Shown in pieces: positions 18,179-28,166 of a stretch of 64,000 bases of DNA. The stretch covers positions 1,005,501 to 1,069,500 of the forward strand of contig NZ_MTPW01000001.1 in assembly GCF_002954765.1 (NCBI RefSeq), written 5' to 3'. Under the pieces are notes generated by a model, which saw nothing but the letters and a program-made list of their open reading frames with translations, searched no databases and was not told where the DNA came from. Positions within the stretch are counted from its first letter, which is position 1; the number at the start of each line of letters is the position of its first letter. The translations under genes and the position numbers were made by a program. Source of the stretch: Nonlabens arenilitoris (GTDB lineage Bacteria; Bacteroidota; Bacteroidia; Flavobacteriales; Flavobacteriaceae).

Positions 18179-19252
18179 CTACAAATCTAAGACTTCTAGA
18201 AGTCTAGCGAGATCTTTGTCGTCATTAAAATAAGAAAAACTAACTCTTATCCCATTACCTCTTAACGAGGTGACAACCCCATGATCTAAGAGCTTATTAT
18301 ATAAATCATGACTTCCTTTAATATTAAAAATGGTGGAATGTTGTTTTCTCTTTACTACTGCCTCATCTAATAAATCTCGACTTTCAAATTCGGCCTTAGC
18401 AATTTCAGACCAGTGTTGCAGTTCGGTTTGTATTTTATCTAGACCTATTTTCAAAGCGACTTCCAGCGCTAGTTTCAAACTACCAAAAGCGATCATATCT
18501 TGATGCCCAGGCTCAAATCTGCCTATAAACTCAGGTATTGCATTTATTACATTTTTAGTACTACGATAACCTATCCTATTAGGTTTAATAAACTCTTTAA
18601 CATGTTCTTTAACACAAATAAACGCATTTCCATCACCTGCATTTAACCACTTATAACAACTTGCTAGGATGATATCTAGTCCGCTTTCGCGAAAGAGGAA
18701 TCGCTCAGTCCCTACATATTGAGTTAAATCGCCTATAATTATAAGATTTGGGAACTGATTTTTGAGCTGTTTTACAAAATCTAAGTCAATTTTAATTCCA
18801 GAAATATATTGCACAACCGAAAAGCAGAAAAAATCAGGTTGATGCAGTTTGCAAGCTTCAAGAATATTAGATTCTAGGTTTTCATTAATACTAGCATAAA
18901 CACAATTAAAACCGCGAGTCTCCACTGGCCAGTTTACAGATGGGTAATCACCATCTAGTAATAAAAATGTAGACAGCTTATCAATTCCTTCTATCAACGT
19001 ATTAAATCCTGTAGAGAAATTAGGAATCACTGCTGTGTTTTCTATCGTTGCATCTACAAATTGCGCAATAGCTGTCCTCACTTCATCTATAAAATCGTTT
19101 CTATTGTTAGTGTAAAGACTGGCCTGATCTCGCATTTTTTCCATTTCATTAATTCTGTAATCAATCAATTCTTGAGAAATTAAGCCATGGTTTGCCGTAT
19201 TGAGATAGGTGTATTTTTCAAGAATGGAATACTGAGATCTTATTTTATGCAT
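18179..19252 (-). CDS. Class V aminotransferase-fold PLP enzyme
   Basis: 357 aa. The fold-type I PLP signature is visible: a phosphate-loop region NFSTGFNTLIEGID, an Asp pairing with the pyridine nitrogen in IIGDLTQYVG, and the Schiff-base lysine in ILASCYKWLNAGDGNAF. The family includes cysteine desulfurases, kynureninase-like enzymes and isopenicillin epimerases; I cannot choose among them. An earlier in-frame ATG at 19378 would add 42 residues that do not look like this fold and would run across the divergent DHFR promoter, so I take 19252. Palindrome copy 18682-18695 lies inside and is read as FRES. Confidence 0.82.
   Translation of the reverse strand: MHKIRSQYSILEKYTYLNTANHGLISQELIDYRINEMEKMRDQASLYTNNRNDFIDEVRTAIAQFVDATIENTAVIPNFSTGFNTLIEGIDKLSTFLLLDGDYPSVNWPVETRGFNCVYASINENLESNILEACKLHQPDFFCFSVVQYISGIKIDLDFVKQLKNQFPNLIIIGDLTQYVGTERFLFRESGLDIILASCYKWLNAGDGNAFICVKEHVKEFIKPNRIGYRSTKNVINAIPEFIGRFEPGHQDMIAFGSLKLALEVALKIGLDKIQTELQHWSEIAKAEFESRDLLDEAVVKRKQHSTIFNIKGSHDLYNKLLDHGVVTSLRGNGIRVSFSYFNDDKDLARLLEVLDL
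18682..18695. repeat. Iterated palindrome (13 of 14) inside the PLP-enzyme gene
   Basis: CGCTTTCGCGAAAG with the last arm base changed. On the coding strand the frame reads F-R-E-S, a different frame from the copies that read AFAKA. Confidence 0.8.
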
Positions 19253-19261
19253 TTGTAAAGA

Positions 19262-19290
19262 TTGAAAAGAGCTAGAACTGCTTAAATTTG
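19262..19290 (+). promoter_or_regulatory. Promoter of the DHFR fusion gene
   Basis: TTG (19262-19264), an 18-nt spacer and TAAATTTG (19283-19290) match the Bacteroidota consensus. The start would fall near 19297, giving a leader of about 12 nt before the ATG at 19309. Confidence 0.7.
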
Positions 19291-19308
19291 AATATAAAAG
19301 TACGTCAT

Positions 19309-20211
19309 ATGTTCGGTAGAAAGAAAAAAGAAACGCCTGCGATTGATCCTGTTCAAAAGGAAATGATTGAAAATGCACAGCGTCGCATTAAAGAAAAACG
19401 CGGTTTATTTACACATTTTGTTGTTTTTCTAGTTGGTGCAGTAGGTTTGATTATCATCAGTCAGGTATTAATGCAACAAGAGCCCATGCGTATTCTTAAT
19501 GTAGAATGGTGGATTTGGGTCTTATTTGCGTGGTTGCTTTTTTTAATCTACCATGCCTTTAAGGTGTTTATTACTAACAGACTACTAGGTCCAGGATGGG
19601 AAAAACGTCAGTATGAAAGGTTGGTTCAAAAACAAAAAGATCGCATTGCTCAAATAGAAGAAAAAGTAACTAAATCAAATCCTTTACCAGAAACTAAAAT
19701 TATAAATACACCTGTTTCTAAAAAACGTGTTATTACCATGATAGCTGCTGCTGGAGCAAACAACGAGTTAGGTAAAGACGGCGATCTCGTATGGCACTTA
19801 CCAGATGATTTTAAACGTTTTAAATCCCTCACAACTGGACATCACATTATAATGGGTCGTAAAACCTTTGAAAGTTTTCCTAAACCGCTTCCTAATCGTA
19901 CACATATCATACTCACTAGAGATACTAATTATAAAACTGATGGCGGAATCATAGTACATGATTTATCTACAGCACTGGCAGCGGCATCTAGTGATGAAGA
20001 ACCTTTTATTATAGGTGGTGGAGAGATTTATAAACTAGGACTTGATATAGCTGACCGTATTGAACTTACTAGAGTTCATGGTAGTTTTGATGTCGATACT
20101 TATTTTCCAGAGTTTGATGAAAAACAGTGGAAGCTTATACGCACAGAACATCATCCTGTAGATGAAAAACATAAGTTTGCATTTGACTTTGAAACATGGG
20201 AGCGCATATAA
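19309..20211 (+). CDS. folA: Dihydrofolate reductase fused to an N-terminal 2TM membrane domain
   Basis: 300 aa. Residues 1-120 are a 2TM domain: a charged start, two hydrophobic helices (LFTHFVVFLVGAVGLIIIS and WWIWVLFAWLLFLIYHAF) and a basic coiled segment. A linker of about 20 residues leads to a complete DHFR (140-300) with MIAAAGANNELGKDGDLVWHLPDDFKRFK, IIMGRKTFESFPKPLPNR, FIIGGGEIY and a C-terminal FDFETW. DHFR makes tetrahydrofolate from dihydrofolate with NADPH. The start was placed at the ATG after the promoter. Met144 (ATG at 19738), right at the DHFR start, could give a soluble form by internal initiation. It lies upstream of fabD, separated by about 120 nt. Confidence 0.9.
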   Translation: MFGRKKKETPAIDPVQKEMIENAQRRIKEKRGLFTHFVVFLVGAVGLIIISQVLMQQEPMRILNVEWWIWVLFAWLLFLIYHAFKVFITNRLLGPGWEKRQYERLVQKQKDRIAQIEEKVTKSNPLPETKIINTPVSKKRVITMIAAAGANNELGKDGDLVWHLPDDFKRFKSLTTGHHIIMGRKTFESFPKPLPNRTHIILTRDTNYKTDGGIIVHDLSTALAAASSDEEPFIIGGGEIYKLGLDIADRIELTRVHGSFDVDTYFPEFDEKQWKLIRTEHHPVDEKHKFAFDFETWERI

Positions 20212-20329
20212 ATTTAAATACTAATCAAAAATAATCAAGACTTAGACTTTGAAGTGAACGGCAATACTGAAATCAAAATACCTAGTAACTACTTTTCATT
20301 AAATTTGCCAGTCCAAAAACAACTACAAT

Positions 20330-21214
20330 ATGAAAGCATATGTTTTTCCAGGTCAAGGAGCCCAATTCACAGGAATGGGTAAAGACTTATATGATCAATT
20401 TCCAGAAGCAAAAGCACTTTTTAATAAAGCCGATGAAATCTTAGGATTTGAGATTTCCAAAATCATGTTTGAAGGAACTGCTGAGGAACTGAAGGAAACC
20501 AAAGTAACCCAACCAGCTATCTTTTTACATTCTGTAATTCTTGCAAAAATGATGGGTGACTCTTTCCAACCAGAAATGGTTGCAGGTCATTCACTAGGTG
20601 AATTAAGTGCACTTACTGCAGTAGGAACCCTAAGTTTTGAAGATGGATTAAAGATTGTTTCTAAACGTGCTCTTGCAATGCAAGCCGCGTGCGAACATCA
20701 ATCGAGTACCATGGCAGCAATTTTAGGATTAGACGATGCAGTAGTAGAAGATGTATGTAAAAGCATAGATGGTGTTGTCGTTGCAGCTAACTATAACTGC
20801 CCAGGACAACTTGTAATATCTGGTGCTACTAAAGCGGTAGAAGAAGCTTGCGAAGCTTTAAAAGAAAAAGGTGCAAAACGCGCCCTAATGTTACCAGTAG
20901 GTGGAGCGTTCCATTCACCATTAATGGAACCGGCACGTGAAGAACTTGCGGCAGCTATAGAAGCTACAGAGTTTGAAGCTCCTTCATGCCCGGTATATCA
21001 AAACGTAACTACGCTAGGTACAACAGCAGTAGATGAAATTAAGACAAATCTTATTTATCAACTTACTGGTCCTGTAAAATGGACACAATCTGTTCAAAAT
21101 ATGATTGCCGATGGTGCTACTGAATTTATAGAAGTTGGGCCAGGAAGAGCATTGCAGGGAATGATTAAAAAGATTGATCGTGAGGCAAATGTGAGTGCTG
21201 GTGTAGTAGCTTAG
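20330..21214 (+). CDS. fabD: Malonyl-CoA:ACP transacylase
   Basis: 294 aa, the normal FabD length. It loads malonyl groups from CoA onto acyl carrier protein for fatty-acid synthesis. The start KAYVFPGQGAQFTGMGKDLY is the oxyanion-hole glutamine region; GHSLGELSALTAVG holds the catalytic Ser; the GAFHSPLM segment carries the catalytic His. A TAAATTTG element at 20300-20307 is a possible promoter with a short leader. A strong bidirectional terminator follows. Confidence 0.97.
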   Translation: MKAYVFPGQGAQFTGMGKDLYDQFPEAKALFNKADEILGFEISKIMFEGTAEELKETKVTQPAIFLHSVILAKMMGDSFQPEMVAGHSLGELSALTAVGTLSFEDGLKIVSKRALAMQAACEHQSSTMAAILGLDDAVVEDVCKSIDGVVVAANYNCPGQLVISGATKAVEEACEALKEKGAKRALMLPVGGAFHSPLMEPAREELAAAIEATEFEAPSCPVYQNVTTLGTTAVDEIKTNLIYQLTGPVKWTQSVQNMIADGATEFIEVGPGRALQGMIKKIDREANVSAGVVA

Positions 21215-21234
21215 TTTTAACCTTTCCCGATAAT

Positions 21235-21275
21235 AAAAATGACCTTAAAAATTAGAACTTTTTAAGGTCATTTTT
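21235..21275. terminator. Bidirectional terminator between fabD and the lipoprotein gene
   Basis: AAAAATGACCTTAAAAA pairs with TTTTTAAGGTCATTTTT around a 7-nt loop; it serves both convergent transcripts. Confidence 0.88.
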
Positions 21276-21287
21276 GTTTTAACACAA

Positions 21288-21901
21288 TCAATACCGCCGC
21301 TGATCGAATACCTCTTCAATTAATTCAATAGAATTATTCTCAACTTTATATACATAAACTTTAGGTGAACCAACTACACCGTCATTTCTTTTTCCTGAAG
21401 TATATATGGCAAATTTATTAGGCGCTATTTCTAACGGTTTACTATAGATTATTAATTGATAGTTTTCCTGAAAAGCGGCACGTTTAGTTGATTCATAAAA
21501 AGCTTTTTGAGCTGTTGATACAGAACTAGAATACAACAATTCAACATTATCTTTTTTGAGAATCACTAATTCAGATTCATTCCATTTTTCTAAACTATCA
21601 AAATTTTCTTTTGAACTTAAAGCTTGTTCTAATTCAACTGAGTAATACTTTGATGCAGCATTAATGTCTACTGTACCATCTATGGATTCAGAATAATAAC
21701 CTTTTAGAATGGTCAATACTTCTGATATCGAAGCCACGTTATCAGAAATATAATATGTGGTAATCTTTTTATCTTGTTTGAAAGATTTTTTAAATCATTT
21801 TTAAAATGATATGATATAACATCAGACTTATTCTCTTGATTTAGAGAAGCACAACTAGTGACTAAAGAAAATAAAAGAATTAAAGGTATTAATCTCATCA
21901 T
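21288..21901 (-). pseudogene. Frameshifted lipoprotein gene (or -1 programmed frameshift)
   Basis: Two overlapping frames make one sensible protein. The first frame opens with a lipoprotein signal (MRLIPLILLFSLVTSCAS; lipobox TSC) and runs to DLKN before ending out of context. The -1 frame has no ATG; it is open from just after a TGA at the junction, through SFKQDKKITTYYISDNVAS, and continues as a 149-codon ORF ending in EVFDQRRY. The joint lies at the A-run in GATTTAAAAAATC (minus strand; 21796-21784). Joined at that point, the product would be about 204 aa. The heptamer T-TTA-AAA fits the X-XXY-YYZ slippery rule, but a lost A in the run (mutation or assembly error) is equally possible. No domain recognised. 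No promoter is visible, since a terminator hairpin ends 12 nt upstream of the start. Confidence 0.7.
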
Positions 21902-21912
21902 TAAATTTAGTC

Positions 21913-21954
21913 AAAAATCCTCTATAAAAACTGTGTTTTTATAGAGGATTTTTT
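21913..21954. terminator. Intrinsic terminator hairpin upstream of the lipoprotein gene
   Basis: AAAAATCCTCTATAAAAA pairs with TTTTTATAGAGGATTTTT around a 5-nt loop. Second of two tandem hairpins downstream of sucB. Confidence 0.82.
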
Positions 21955-21967
21955 CTTCCGTTTACAA

Positions 21968-22002
21968 CAAAGCCCAATGGTTTTAAGAACCATTGGGCTT
22001 TG
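21968..22002. terminator. Terminator of sucA-sucB
   Basis: CAAAGCCCAATGGTT pairs with AACCATTGGGCTTTG; first of two tandem hairpins after sucB on the minus strand. Confidence 0.82.
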
Positions 22003-22023
22003 TCAATTATAATTAAAAGATTT

Positions 22024-23310
22024 TTACATTTCTAGTGCTTTCTTCACATCGCCATCCATTAATAAATTGATAGGATCTTCTAGTGCTTCTTTAATTGCTA
22101 CTAAGAAACCTACAGATTCTTTACCATCAATGATTCTGTGGTCATAAGAAACGGCTAGATACATCATAGGTCTTGCAACAATATTTCCATCTACGACTAC
22201 TGGACGCTCGATAATGTTGTGCATTCCTAGAATCGCACTCTGTGGTGGATTGATAATAGGTGTACTCATCATACTACCGAAGACTCCACCATTTGTAATG
22301 GTAAAGGTACCGCCAGTCATTTCGTCTACTGTGATGTCTCCATCACGTGCTCTTAGTGCTAATCTTTTTACCTCAGCTTCTACACCTCTAAAAGATAAGT
22401 TCTCTGCATTTCTTATTACCGGTACCATTAATCCTTTAGGACCTGATACAGCAATAGAAATATCTTTATAATCAAAAGAAACCATTTCCTTACCGTCAAT
22501 CATAGAGTTTACCGCTGGGTATAGTTCTAGTGCTCTAGTAACCGCTTTAGTAAAGAAGGACATAAATCCTAATCCTACACCATGCTTTGCTTTAAAGTCT
22601 TCCTTGTATTCTTTTCGTAAGTCAAAGATAGGCTTCATGTCTACCTCATTAAAAGTAGTCAACATCGCTGTGTCGTTCTTAACGCTTACTAGACGTTCTG
22701 CAACTTTTCTACGCAACATAGAAAGTTTAGTACGGGATTCACCACGTGATCCAGCTCCTGGCGTTCCCATAGATGGTTTTGCATTTACAGCATCGTCTTT
22801 AGTTATACGACCATCGCGACCAGTTCCAGAAACAGACTTTGCATCGACACCTTTTTCATCTAGAATCTTTTTTGCAGCAGGACTTGCCGTACCGCTAGCA
22901 TAAGTTTCTTTAGCTTGTGCAGGTTGTGGAGCTTTTTCAGAGTTTGCAGACTTATCAGCCGGTGCATCCTTTTTCATTTCTACAGCTACGTCGCTATTGT
23001 TTCCTCCTTCATCGCCACCGCCCATACTAGATGGTGCGTTCTCAACTTCTTGAGAGCCACCATTAGGATTTGCAGCCTCGGTATCAATTAGACAGACTAC
23101 GGCTCCTACAGCAACGGCATCACCTTCTTCGGCCATAAGGGTAATAATACCGCTAGCCTCTGCAGGTAATTCAAGTGTTGCTTTATCGCTATCTACCTCG
23201 GCAATTGCTTGGTCTTTTTCAACCCAATCGCCAGTGGCAACTAGCCATTCTGCTATTTCTACTTCTGTAATCGACTCGCCTGGTGAAGGCACTTTCATTT
23301 CTAGAGCCAT
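22024..23310 (-). CDS. sucB: 2-oxoglutarate dehydrogenase E2 (dihydrolipoamide succinyltransferase)
   Basis: 428 aa. An N-terminal lipoyl domain has the lipoylated lysine in [17 protein letters not shown] (near residue 43). An Ala/Lys-rich linker leads to an E3-binding domain ([20 protein letters not shown], near 140-170), then the catalytic domain with the active site [16 protein letters not shown]. It passes the succinyl group from lipoamide to CoA in the TCA cycle. It starts 4 nt after the sucA stop, so the two are one transcript, and it is followed by tandem terminators. Confidence 0.96.
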   Translation of the reverse strand: MALEMKVPSPGESITEVEIAEWLVATGDWVEKDQAIAEVDSDKATLELPAEASGIITLMAEEGDAVAVGAVVCLIDTEAANPNGGSQEVENAPSSMGGGDEGGNNSDVAVEMKKDAPADKSANSEKAPQPAQAKETYASGTASPAAKKILDEKGVDAKSVSGTGRDGRITKDDAVNAKPSMGTPGAGSRGESRTKLSMLRRKVAERLVSVKNDTAMLTTFNEVDMKPIFDLRKEYKEDFKAKHGVGLGFMSFFTKAVTRALELYPAVNSMIDGKEMVSFDYKDISIAVSGPKGLMVPVIRNAENLSFRGVEAEVKRLALRARDGDITVDEMTGGTFTITNGGVFGSMMSTPIINPPQSAILGMHNIIERPVVVDGNIVARPMMYLAVSYDHRIIDGKESVGFLVAIKEALEDPINLLMDGDVKKALEM

Positions 23311-23314
23311 AATC

Positions 23315-26062
23315 TTATTTGTTGGTATTAAATACGTCTTCTATTATTCTTGCTTGTCTTGCCTTAGATCGTGTTGAACTACCTGAGGCTGGTGCTGCAT
23401 ACATGTTTCTTGAGCACACGCGCCAGTTTCTAGTCTCTGGCATGTGTAACATAAGATGTGCATAAGCACCCATATTTCTAGGTTCTTCTTGTGCCCATAC
23501 GACATCTTTAGAACCATATTTTTTGATCACTTCTTGTATTTGCTCAATTGGTAAAGGGAACAATTGTTCTAATCTTACCAGAGCAACGTCTGTGCGATTA
23601 TTTTCTTCTCTATATTCTAGTAAATCATAATAGAACTTACCAGATACGAATACTAGTGTTTCTGCTTTCGCGAAAGCGTCTCCATCAACATCTATTACTT
23701 CTTGAAAATGCCCGTTTACTAACTCATCTACTGCACTTACCGCTTTTGGATAACGCAACAAAGACTTAGGTGTAAACACGACTAATGGTTTGCGATAATT
23801 CACCAACATCTGACGACGTAGTAAATGGAACATATTTGCTGGCGTTGTACAGTTTGCCATAAACATATTATCCTTAGCACATAACTGTAGGTATCGCTCT
23901 ATTCTAGCACTTGAGTGCTCAGCTCCTTGACCTTCATAACCGTGTGGTAATAATTTAACCAGACCGTTTTGATTCTTCCATTTATCCTCACCAGCACTGA
24001 TGTACTGATCCATCATTATTTGTGCTCCATTTGAAAAATCACCAAATTGTGCTTCCCAGATAGTAAGTGTTTGAGGTTGTGCTAGTGCATAGCCATATTC
24101 AAACCCTACCACACCATATTCTGAAAGGTGCGAATTATAGATTTCCATCTTCCCTTTTACTCCATCGATGTGGTTGTGAAGGATAAATTCCTTTTCACTA
24201 TTCTCTGATTTCACTACGGCATGACGGTGCGAGAACGTTCCACGCTCTACATCTTGTCCACTCATACGCACATTATAACCTTCCATCATTAAACTACCAT
24301 AGGCCAGGTGTTCTCCCATTGCCCAATCTAGTTTATCTGCATCAAACATTTTGCGACGGTCTTGAATCAACTTTTTAATTTTTCTAAAGAAATTTTCATC
24401 TTCAGGAAGTTTAGAAATCGTTGCCGTAATTTTTTCTAAGGTTTTGCGGTCTACACCTGTCTCCACCTTTTTCATCATCTCCACCTCAGTGGCTTGTTCA
24501 AAACCTTGCCATTCATCTTGCATAAATGGTGTGATGATGGTGTTTTCTTTTTCACGAGAACTGGCAAGTTGTTCTTCAAGTTCGTTTTTATAAGTAGTCT
24601 CAAACTTCTCTACAGTGTTCTTATCAATAACACCTTCTTTAAGAAGTCTATCAGCATAAATATCACGCGGATTTTCATGCTTCTTAATCGCTTTATATAA
24701 TTGAGGCTGTGTGAACATAGGTTCATCACCTTCATTATGTCCGTATTTTCTATATCCTAAAAGGTCTATAAATACATCACGACCAAATTCCATGCGGTAA
24801 TCTAGAGCAAAGTTCATCGCATGTACGACAGCCTCAGCATCATCTGCATTAACATGAAGTACTGGTGATAAGGTCACTTTTGCGATGTCTGTACAATAGG
24901 TTGAAGAACGAGCGTCTAGATAATTAGTTGTAAAACCTACCTGGTTATTAACCACCATATGAATGGTACCAGCAGTTTTATAAGCATCAAGTTGTGCCAT
25001 TTGCACTACTTCATATACAATACCTTGACCAGCGATTGCCGCATCACCGTGTAATACGATAGGTAATACTTTTGAAAAATCTTCTGGAGAATGCATGTCC
25101 TGCTTTGCACGTGTTATTCCTTCTACAACAGCTCCTACAGTCTCAAGGTGAGATGGGTTAGGCACAATATTTATATTGATATCCTTACCACTATCGGTCT
25201 TACGTTTACTAGTATAACCTAGGTGATATTTTACATCACCATCAAAAATATCTTGTTCATAATCTTTTCCATCAAATTCAGAAAAGATATCAGTTACGGG
25301 CTTACCAAAGATATTAGTTAGCACATTTAATCTACCACGGTGTGCCATTCCTAGCACAAAGTGATTAACACCTTTATTTGCAGCATTTTCCACTAAAGAA
25401 TCAAGTGCAGGAATTAAAGACTCATTTCCTTCAAGAGAAAAACGTTTCTGACCAACATATTTTGTGTGTAAGAAAGATTCAAATGAAACAGCTTCATTTA
25501 ATTTCTTAAGAATTTGCAATTTATCATCCTTAGAAAAACTAGGGTGATTATTATTCTTATGTAACCAGTTTTGTATCCACTTTACCTCTGCAGGCTTACG
25601 TATATACATATACTCTACACCTATACTCTCGCAGTATACTTGTTTTAAGTGAGCGACAATATTTTTGAGACTAGTTTTACCTAAGCCTACTAACTCACCA
25701 CTATCAAATTCAATATTCAAATCTGCATCTGACAGACCAAAGTTGACTAAATCGAGTGTAGGCTCATAAGTACGGCGATCTCTTACAGGATTAGTCTTGG
25801 TAAATAAATGACCACGACTGCGGTAAGCATCTATTAATTTAACAACCTGAAATTCTTTTTGAACGTGAGCAGGAATCGCAACTGGTGCTGCGGCCTGATC
25901 CATCTCAAAATCACCTTCATGGGCACTTTCCATCCCAAAGTCGAAACCTTGAAAGAAAGCTCGCCAAGACGGCTCTACTCTATCTGGATTGATTAAATAT
26001 TCGTCGTAAAGTTGTGCGAAGTACGCGGTATGTGCGGCGTTCAGAAATGAAAACTTATCCAT
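23315..26062 (-). CDS. sucA: 2-oxoglutarate dehydrogenase E1 component
   Basis: 915 aa, thiamine-diphosphate enzyme that decarboxylates 2-oxoglutarate. Seen: the N-terminal E2-binding helix ([19 protein letters not shown]), [30 protein letters not shown], the ThDP region NNQVGFTTN, and [17 protein letters not shown] near the C-terminus. Palindrome copy 23664-23677 is read in frame as DAFAKAE in a variable loop. A TACATTTG element at 26095-26088 lies 26 nt upstream of the ATG and probably serves as its promoter. It diverges from the beta-barrel gene at 26177. Confidence 0.97.
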   Translation of the reverse strand: MDKFSFLNAAHTAYFAQLYDEYLINPDRVEPSWRAFFQGFDFGMESAHEGDFEMDQAAAPVAIPAHVQKEFQVVKLIDAYRSRGHLFTKTNPVRDRRTYEPTLDLVNFGLSDADLNIEFDSGELVGLGKTSLKNIVAHLKQVYCESIGVEYMYIRKPAEVKWIQNWLHKNNNHPSFSKDDKLQILKKLNEAVSFESFLHTKYVGQKRFSLEGNESLIPALDSLVENAANKGVNHFVLGMAHRGRLNVLTNIFGKPVTDIFSEFDGKDYEQDIFDGDVKYHLGYTSKRKTDSGKDININIVPNPSHLETVGAVVEGITRAKQDMHSPEDFSKVLPIVLHGDAAIAGQGIVYEVVQMAQLDAYKTAGTIHMVVNNQVGFTTNYLDARSSTYCTDIAKVTLSPVLHVNADDAEAVVHAMNFALDYRMEFGRDVFIDLLGYRKYGHNEGDEPMFTQPQLYKAIKKHENPRDIYADRLLKEGVIDKNTVEKFETTYKNELEEQLASSREKENTIITPFMQDEWQGFEQATEVEMMKKVETGVDRKTLEKITATISKLPEDENFFRKIKKLIQDRRKMFDADKLDWAMGEHLAYGSLMMEGYNVRMSGQDVERGTFSHRHAVVKSENSEKEFILHNHIDGVKGKMEIYNSHLSEYGVVGFEYGYALAQPQTLTIWEAQFGDFSNGAQIMMDQYISAGEDKWKNQNGLVKLLPHGYEGQGAEHSSARIERYLQLCAKDNMFMANCTTPANMFHLLRRQMLVNYRKPLVVFTPKSLLRYPKAVSAVDELVNGHFQEVIDVDGDAFAKAETLVFVSGKFYYDLLEYREENNRTDVALVRLEQLFPLPIEQIQEVIKKYGSKDVVWAQEEPRNMGAYAHLMLHMPETRNWRVCSRNMYAAPASGSSTRSKARQARIIEDVFNTNK
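23664..23677. repeat. Iterated palindrome inside sucA
   Basis: Perfect GCTTTCGCGAAAGC, encoding AFAKA in frame ([11 protein letters not shown]). Confidence 0.9.
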
Positions 26063-26176
26063 ATATCGAAGGAATTCTCCTTTTTATCAAATGTAAGAGC
26101 AAAAATAAAGAAAAGTGCTCGGATGACATCGACTTTTGTATATTTATAACTATTGAATTTGCTAAAAAACAGCATT

Positions 26177-26710
26177 ATGAAAAACACATCTACCCTATCA
26201 ATTACGATATTCTTAGTTTGCAGCCTATTTTTTTACCAATCTAATGGCCAACAAAATATAGAAGGCTCTAATTTTTGGAATAATGTAAGATTTGGAGGAA
26301 ACGTAGGTGCCAACTTTGGTAATAATTTTACATCAATTTTAATTGCTCCACAGGCTATTTATCAAGTAAACAATACGGTAGGACTAGGTGTAGGTCTCAA
26401 TTATAGTTACTCTGAAAGAGATTTAAACAGATTTGATGATTTTAAATCAACGGTGGCTGGTGGTAGCTTGATTGCTATCGCATCTCCTATAGACTATCTA
26501 CAAGTTAGTGCTGATTTTGAATATCTAAATGTAAATAGAAACTTTGCAGATGCTAGTTTTGATGATAATTACTGGATTCCGGCATTGTTTTTAGGCGCAG
26601 GTTATCGACAAGGCAACTTTGTGATAGGTGCTCGATATGATGTCCTATATGATAATGAGCGCAGTATTTATAATAATGGGATTCAACCTTTTGTGAGAGT
26701 ATTGTTTTAA
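26177..26710 (+). CDS. Small outer-membrane beta-barrel-like protein
   Basis: 177 aa with a signal peptide (ITIFLVCSLFFYQSNGQ) and alternating hydrophobic strands with aromatic girdle residues: NVRFGGNVGANFG, TVGLGVGLNYSYSE, LQVSADFEYLNVN, ALFLGAGYRQGNFVIGARYDVLY. The terminal FVRVLF ends in Phe, the usual beta-barrel C-terminal signal. No specific family recognised. I start at the ATG at 26177, where the signal peptide begins. Directly after it comes a palindrome copy, then the convergent gene below. Confidence 0.78.
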   Translation: MKNTSTLSITIFLVCSLFFYQSNGQQNIEGSNFWNNVRFGGNVGANFGNNFTSILIAPQAIYQVNNTVGLGVGLNYSYSERDLNRFDDFKSTVAGGSLIAIASPIDYLQVSADFEYLNVNRNFADASFDDNYWIPALFLGAGYRQGNFVIGARYDVLYDNERSIYNNGIQPFVRVLF

Positions 26711-26716
26711 AGACAC

Positions 26717-26730
26717 GCTTTCGCGAAAGC
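26717..26730. repeat. Iterated palindrome between two convergent genes
   Basis: Perfect core; the flanks AGAC-AC and GTCT extend the symmetry with a 2-nt slip. Located 6 nt after the barrel gene and 8 nt before the stop of the convergent gene. Confidence 0.9.
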
Positions 26731-26738
26731 GTCTAAAT

Positions 26739-27044
26739 TTACTGCCTCAGTCTAAACTGAATCTTAATCCATTCTCGATTGATAAATCCTAGAATGATGC
26801 CGTGTTGCAAATGGCGTTCTTGAACATCTGCTAGATAGTAGAGTTGTTGTAACTTAGGATTTGAGTCTTCTATAGCTTCATTAAGTAACGAAGCTAGCTC
26901 CATGAGAAACTCTTTAGGATTATTTTCTTCTATGGCCTCAAATCCAGATCGCTCTAAATCCTTATTTACTTGATTTTTATAAATCGTAAACACATGATGT
27001 CTAGACTCTAACTTTTCTTGTATTTGTGGTAGTAAATCACTCAT
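26739..27044 (-). CDS. Small hypothetical cytoplasmic protein
   Basis: 101 aa, mainly helical and charged, no signal peptide: QIQEKLESRHHVFTIYKNQV, then a predicted helix LMELASLLNEAIEDSNPKLQ, then QLYYLADVQERHLQHGIILGF. I do not recognise the family. Its ATG overlaps the stop of the polyprenyl synthase gene by one base, pointing to translational coupling and a shared role. Confidence 0.72.
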   Translation of the reverse strand: MSDLLPQIQEKLESRHHVFTIYKNQVNKDLERSGFEAIEENNPKEFLMELASLLNEAIEDSNPKLQQLYYLADVQERHLQHGIILGFINREWIKIQFRLRQ

Positions 27045-28027
27045 TAACTAACACGACTCATTAAATCAAGTGAAAAAGCAGTAAGCTGTTTTTTAGAATC
27101 ATTACTTATAGCCAGTTGTTCAATAATGTTAAGTGCCTTATTTGTGTATTCTTTAATAGCATCTAGGGTTGCGACAGCACCACCGCTTTCTTCAAAAAAT
27201 ACTTTTACCGTTTCTTTCTTTGTTTCTATTTGCTCTTCATTCATCTTTTGATAATCCATAGCAAACCATTCTTTAAGCTCAGTAGCGCAACCTTCATCTT
27301 CAAGACTCTTAAGATACAAATAGGTCTTTTTGTTCTCTCTTATATCACCACCTACTTCCTTACCAAAGGTTTCTGGATCTCCAAACGCGTCTAGATAATC
27401 ATCCATTAATTGAAAGGAAAGCCCCAAATTAATTCCATAATCATAAATAAGTTGTTGCTCCTTTTGATCGACTCCAGCGATAATCGCTCCCATTTGTAAT
27501 GCGCAACCTACCAGGACAGAAGTTTTTAATTTAATCATGTTGATGTATTCTGGTATTGTTACATCGTCTCGAGTTTCAAAGTCTACATCATATTGCTGTC
27601 CTTCACAGACTTCAAGAGCCGTTTTAGAAAACACTTGATTCAACTCATAAAAAGTTTCAGGATCATAAGAATTAAATAACTGATAAGCCATGATTAGCAT
27701 TGCGTCACCAGATAAAATACCTGTATTTACATCCCATTTGACATGTACCGTTTCCTTACCACGACGCAAGTCTGCAGCATCCATAATATCATCATGCAAT
27801 AAAGTAAAGTTGTGAAATACCTCTATCGCAATAGCAGCATCCATAGCTTTTTCTACCGGTGCACCATACATCTGTGAACTCATAAGAGTCAATAGTGGTC
27901 GCAGCCGCTTACCACCTAATTGTAATATATAGTGTACTGGATCATATAATGATGCAGGTTCTTTTGCGGTAACTCTAGATGTTAACGCCTCTAGAAAAAC
28001 AGTTCTTAATTGGGACATTTCATTCAT
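27044..28027 (-). CDS. Polyprenyl diphosphate synthase
   Basis: 327 aa. Both aspartate-rich motifs that bind Mg2+ and substrate are present: FTLLHDDIMDAADLRRG (FARM, near residue 80) and LSFQLMDDYLDAFGD (SARM, near 210), plus QLGGKRLRPLLTLMSSQ. The enzyme condenses isopentenyl diphosphate with allylic diphosphates. Chain length (C15-C45) cannot be fixed from motifs alone; in this context a menaquinone side chain or other isoprenoid is likely. ATG at 28027 chosen; the one at 28018 is also possible. Confidence 0.92.
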   Translation of the reverse strand: MNEMSQLRTVFLEALTSRVTAKEPASLYDPVHYILQLGGKRLRPLLTLMSSQMYGAPVEKAMDAAIAIEVFHNFTLLHDDIMDAADLRRGKETVHVKWDVNTGILSGDAMLIMAYQLFNSYDPETFYELNQVFSKTALEVCEGQQYDVDFETRDDVTIPEYINMIKLKTSVLVGCALQMGAIIAGVDQKEQQLIYDYGINLGLSFQLMDDYLDAFGDPETFGKEVGGDIRENKKTYLYLKSLEDEGCATELKEWFAMDYQKMNEEQIETKKETVKVFFEESGGAVATLDAIKEYTNKALNIIEQLAISNDSKKQLTAFSLDLMSRVS

Positions 28028-28105
28028 ATGGTAAAAGTAATCATACCTAAAGGATCAGAAAAGAATCTTTTACCTACAGGTAATGTTAAACAATTGTAAA
28101 ACTTT

Positions 28106-28133
28106 GGAAACTCTAATCGTTTTTAAAGTTTCC
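28106..28133 (+). promoter_or_regulatory. Candidate TetR operator upstream of the efflux operon
   Basis: GGAAACT (28106-28112) and AGTTTCC (28127-28133) form a 7-bp inverted repeat, 28 bp in total, ending 6 nt before the TATATTTG promoter element. The placement suits repression by the TetR product. Confidence 0.5.
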
Positions 28134-28139
28134 GCAGTT

Positions 28140-28147
28140 TATATTTG
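28140..28147 (+). promoter_or_regulatory. Promoter -7 element of the efflux operon
   Basis: TATATTTG fits TAnnTTTG. A TTG at the right spacing is not visible, so the -33 element is unclear. The leader to the ATG at 28167 would be short. Confidence 0.55.
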
Positions 28148-28166
28148 CAGCTGCTTAAATTAAAAT

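Noticed and set aside
19253..19378. N-terminal extension of the PLP enzyme.
   Set aside because: Low-complexity residues, overlaps the divergent DHFR promoter and gene.
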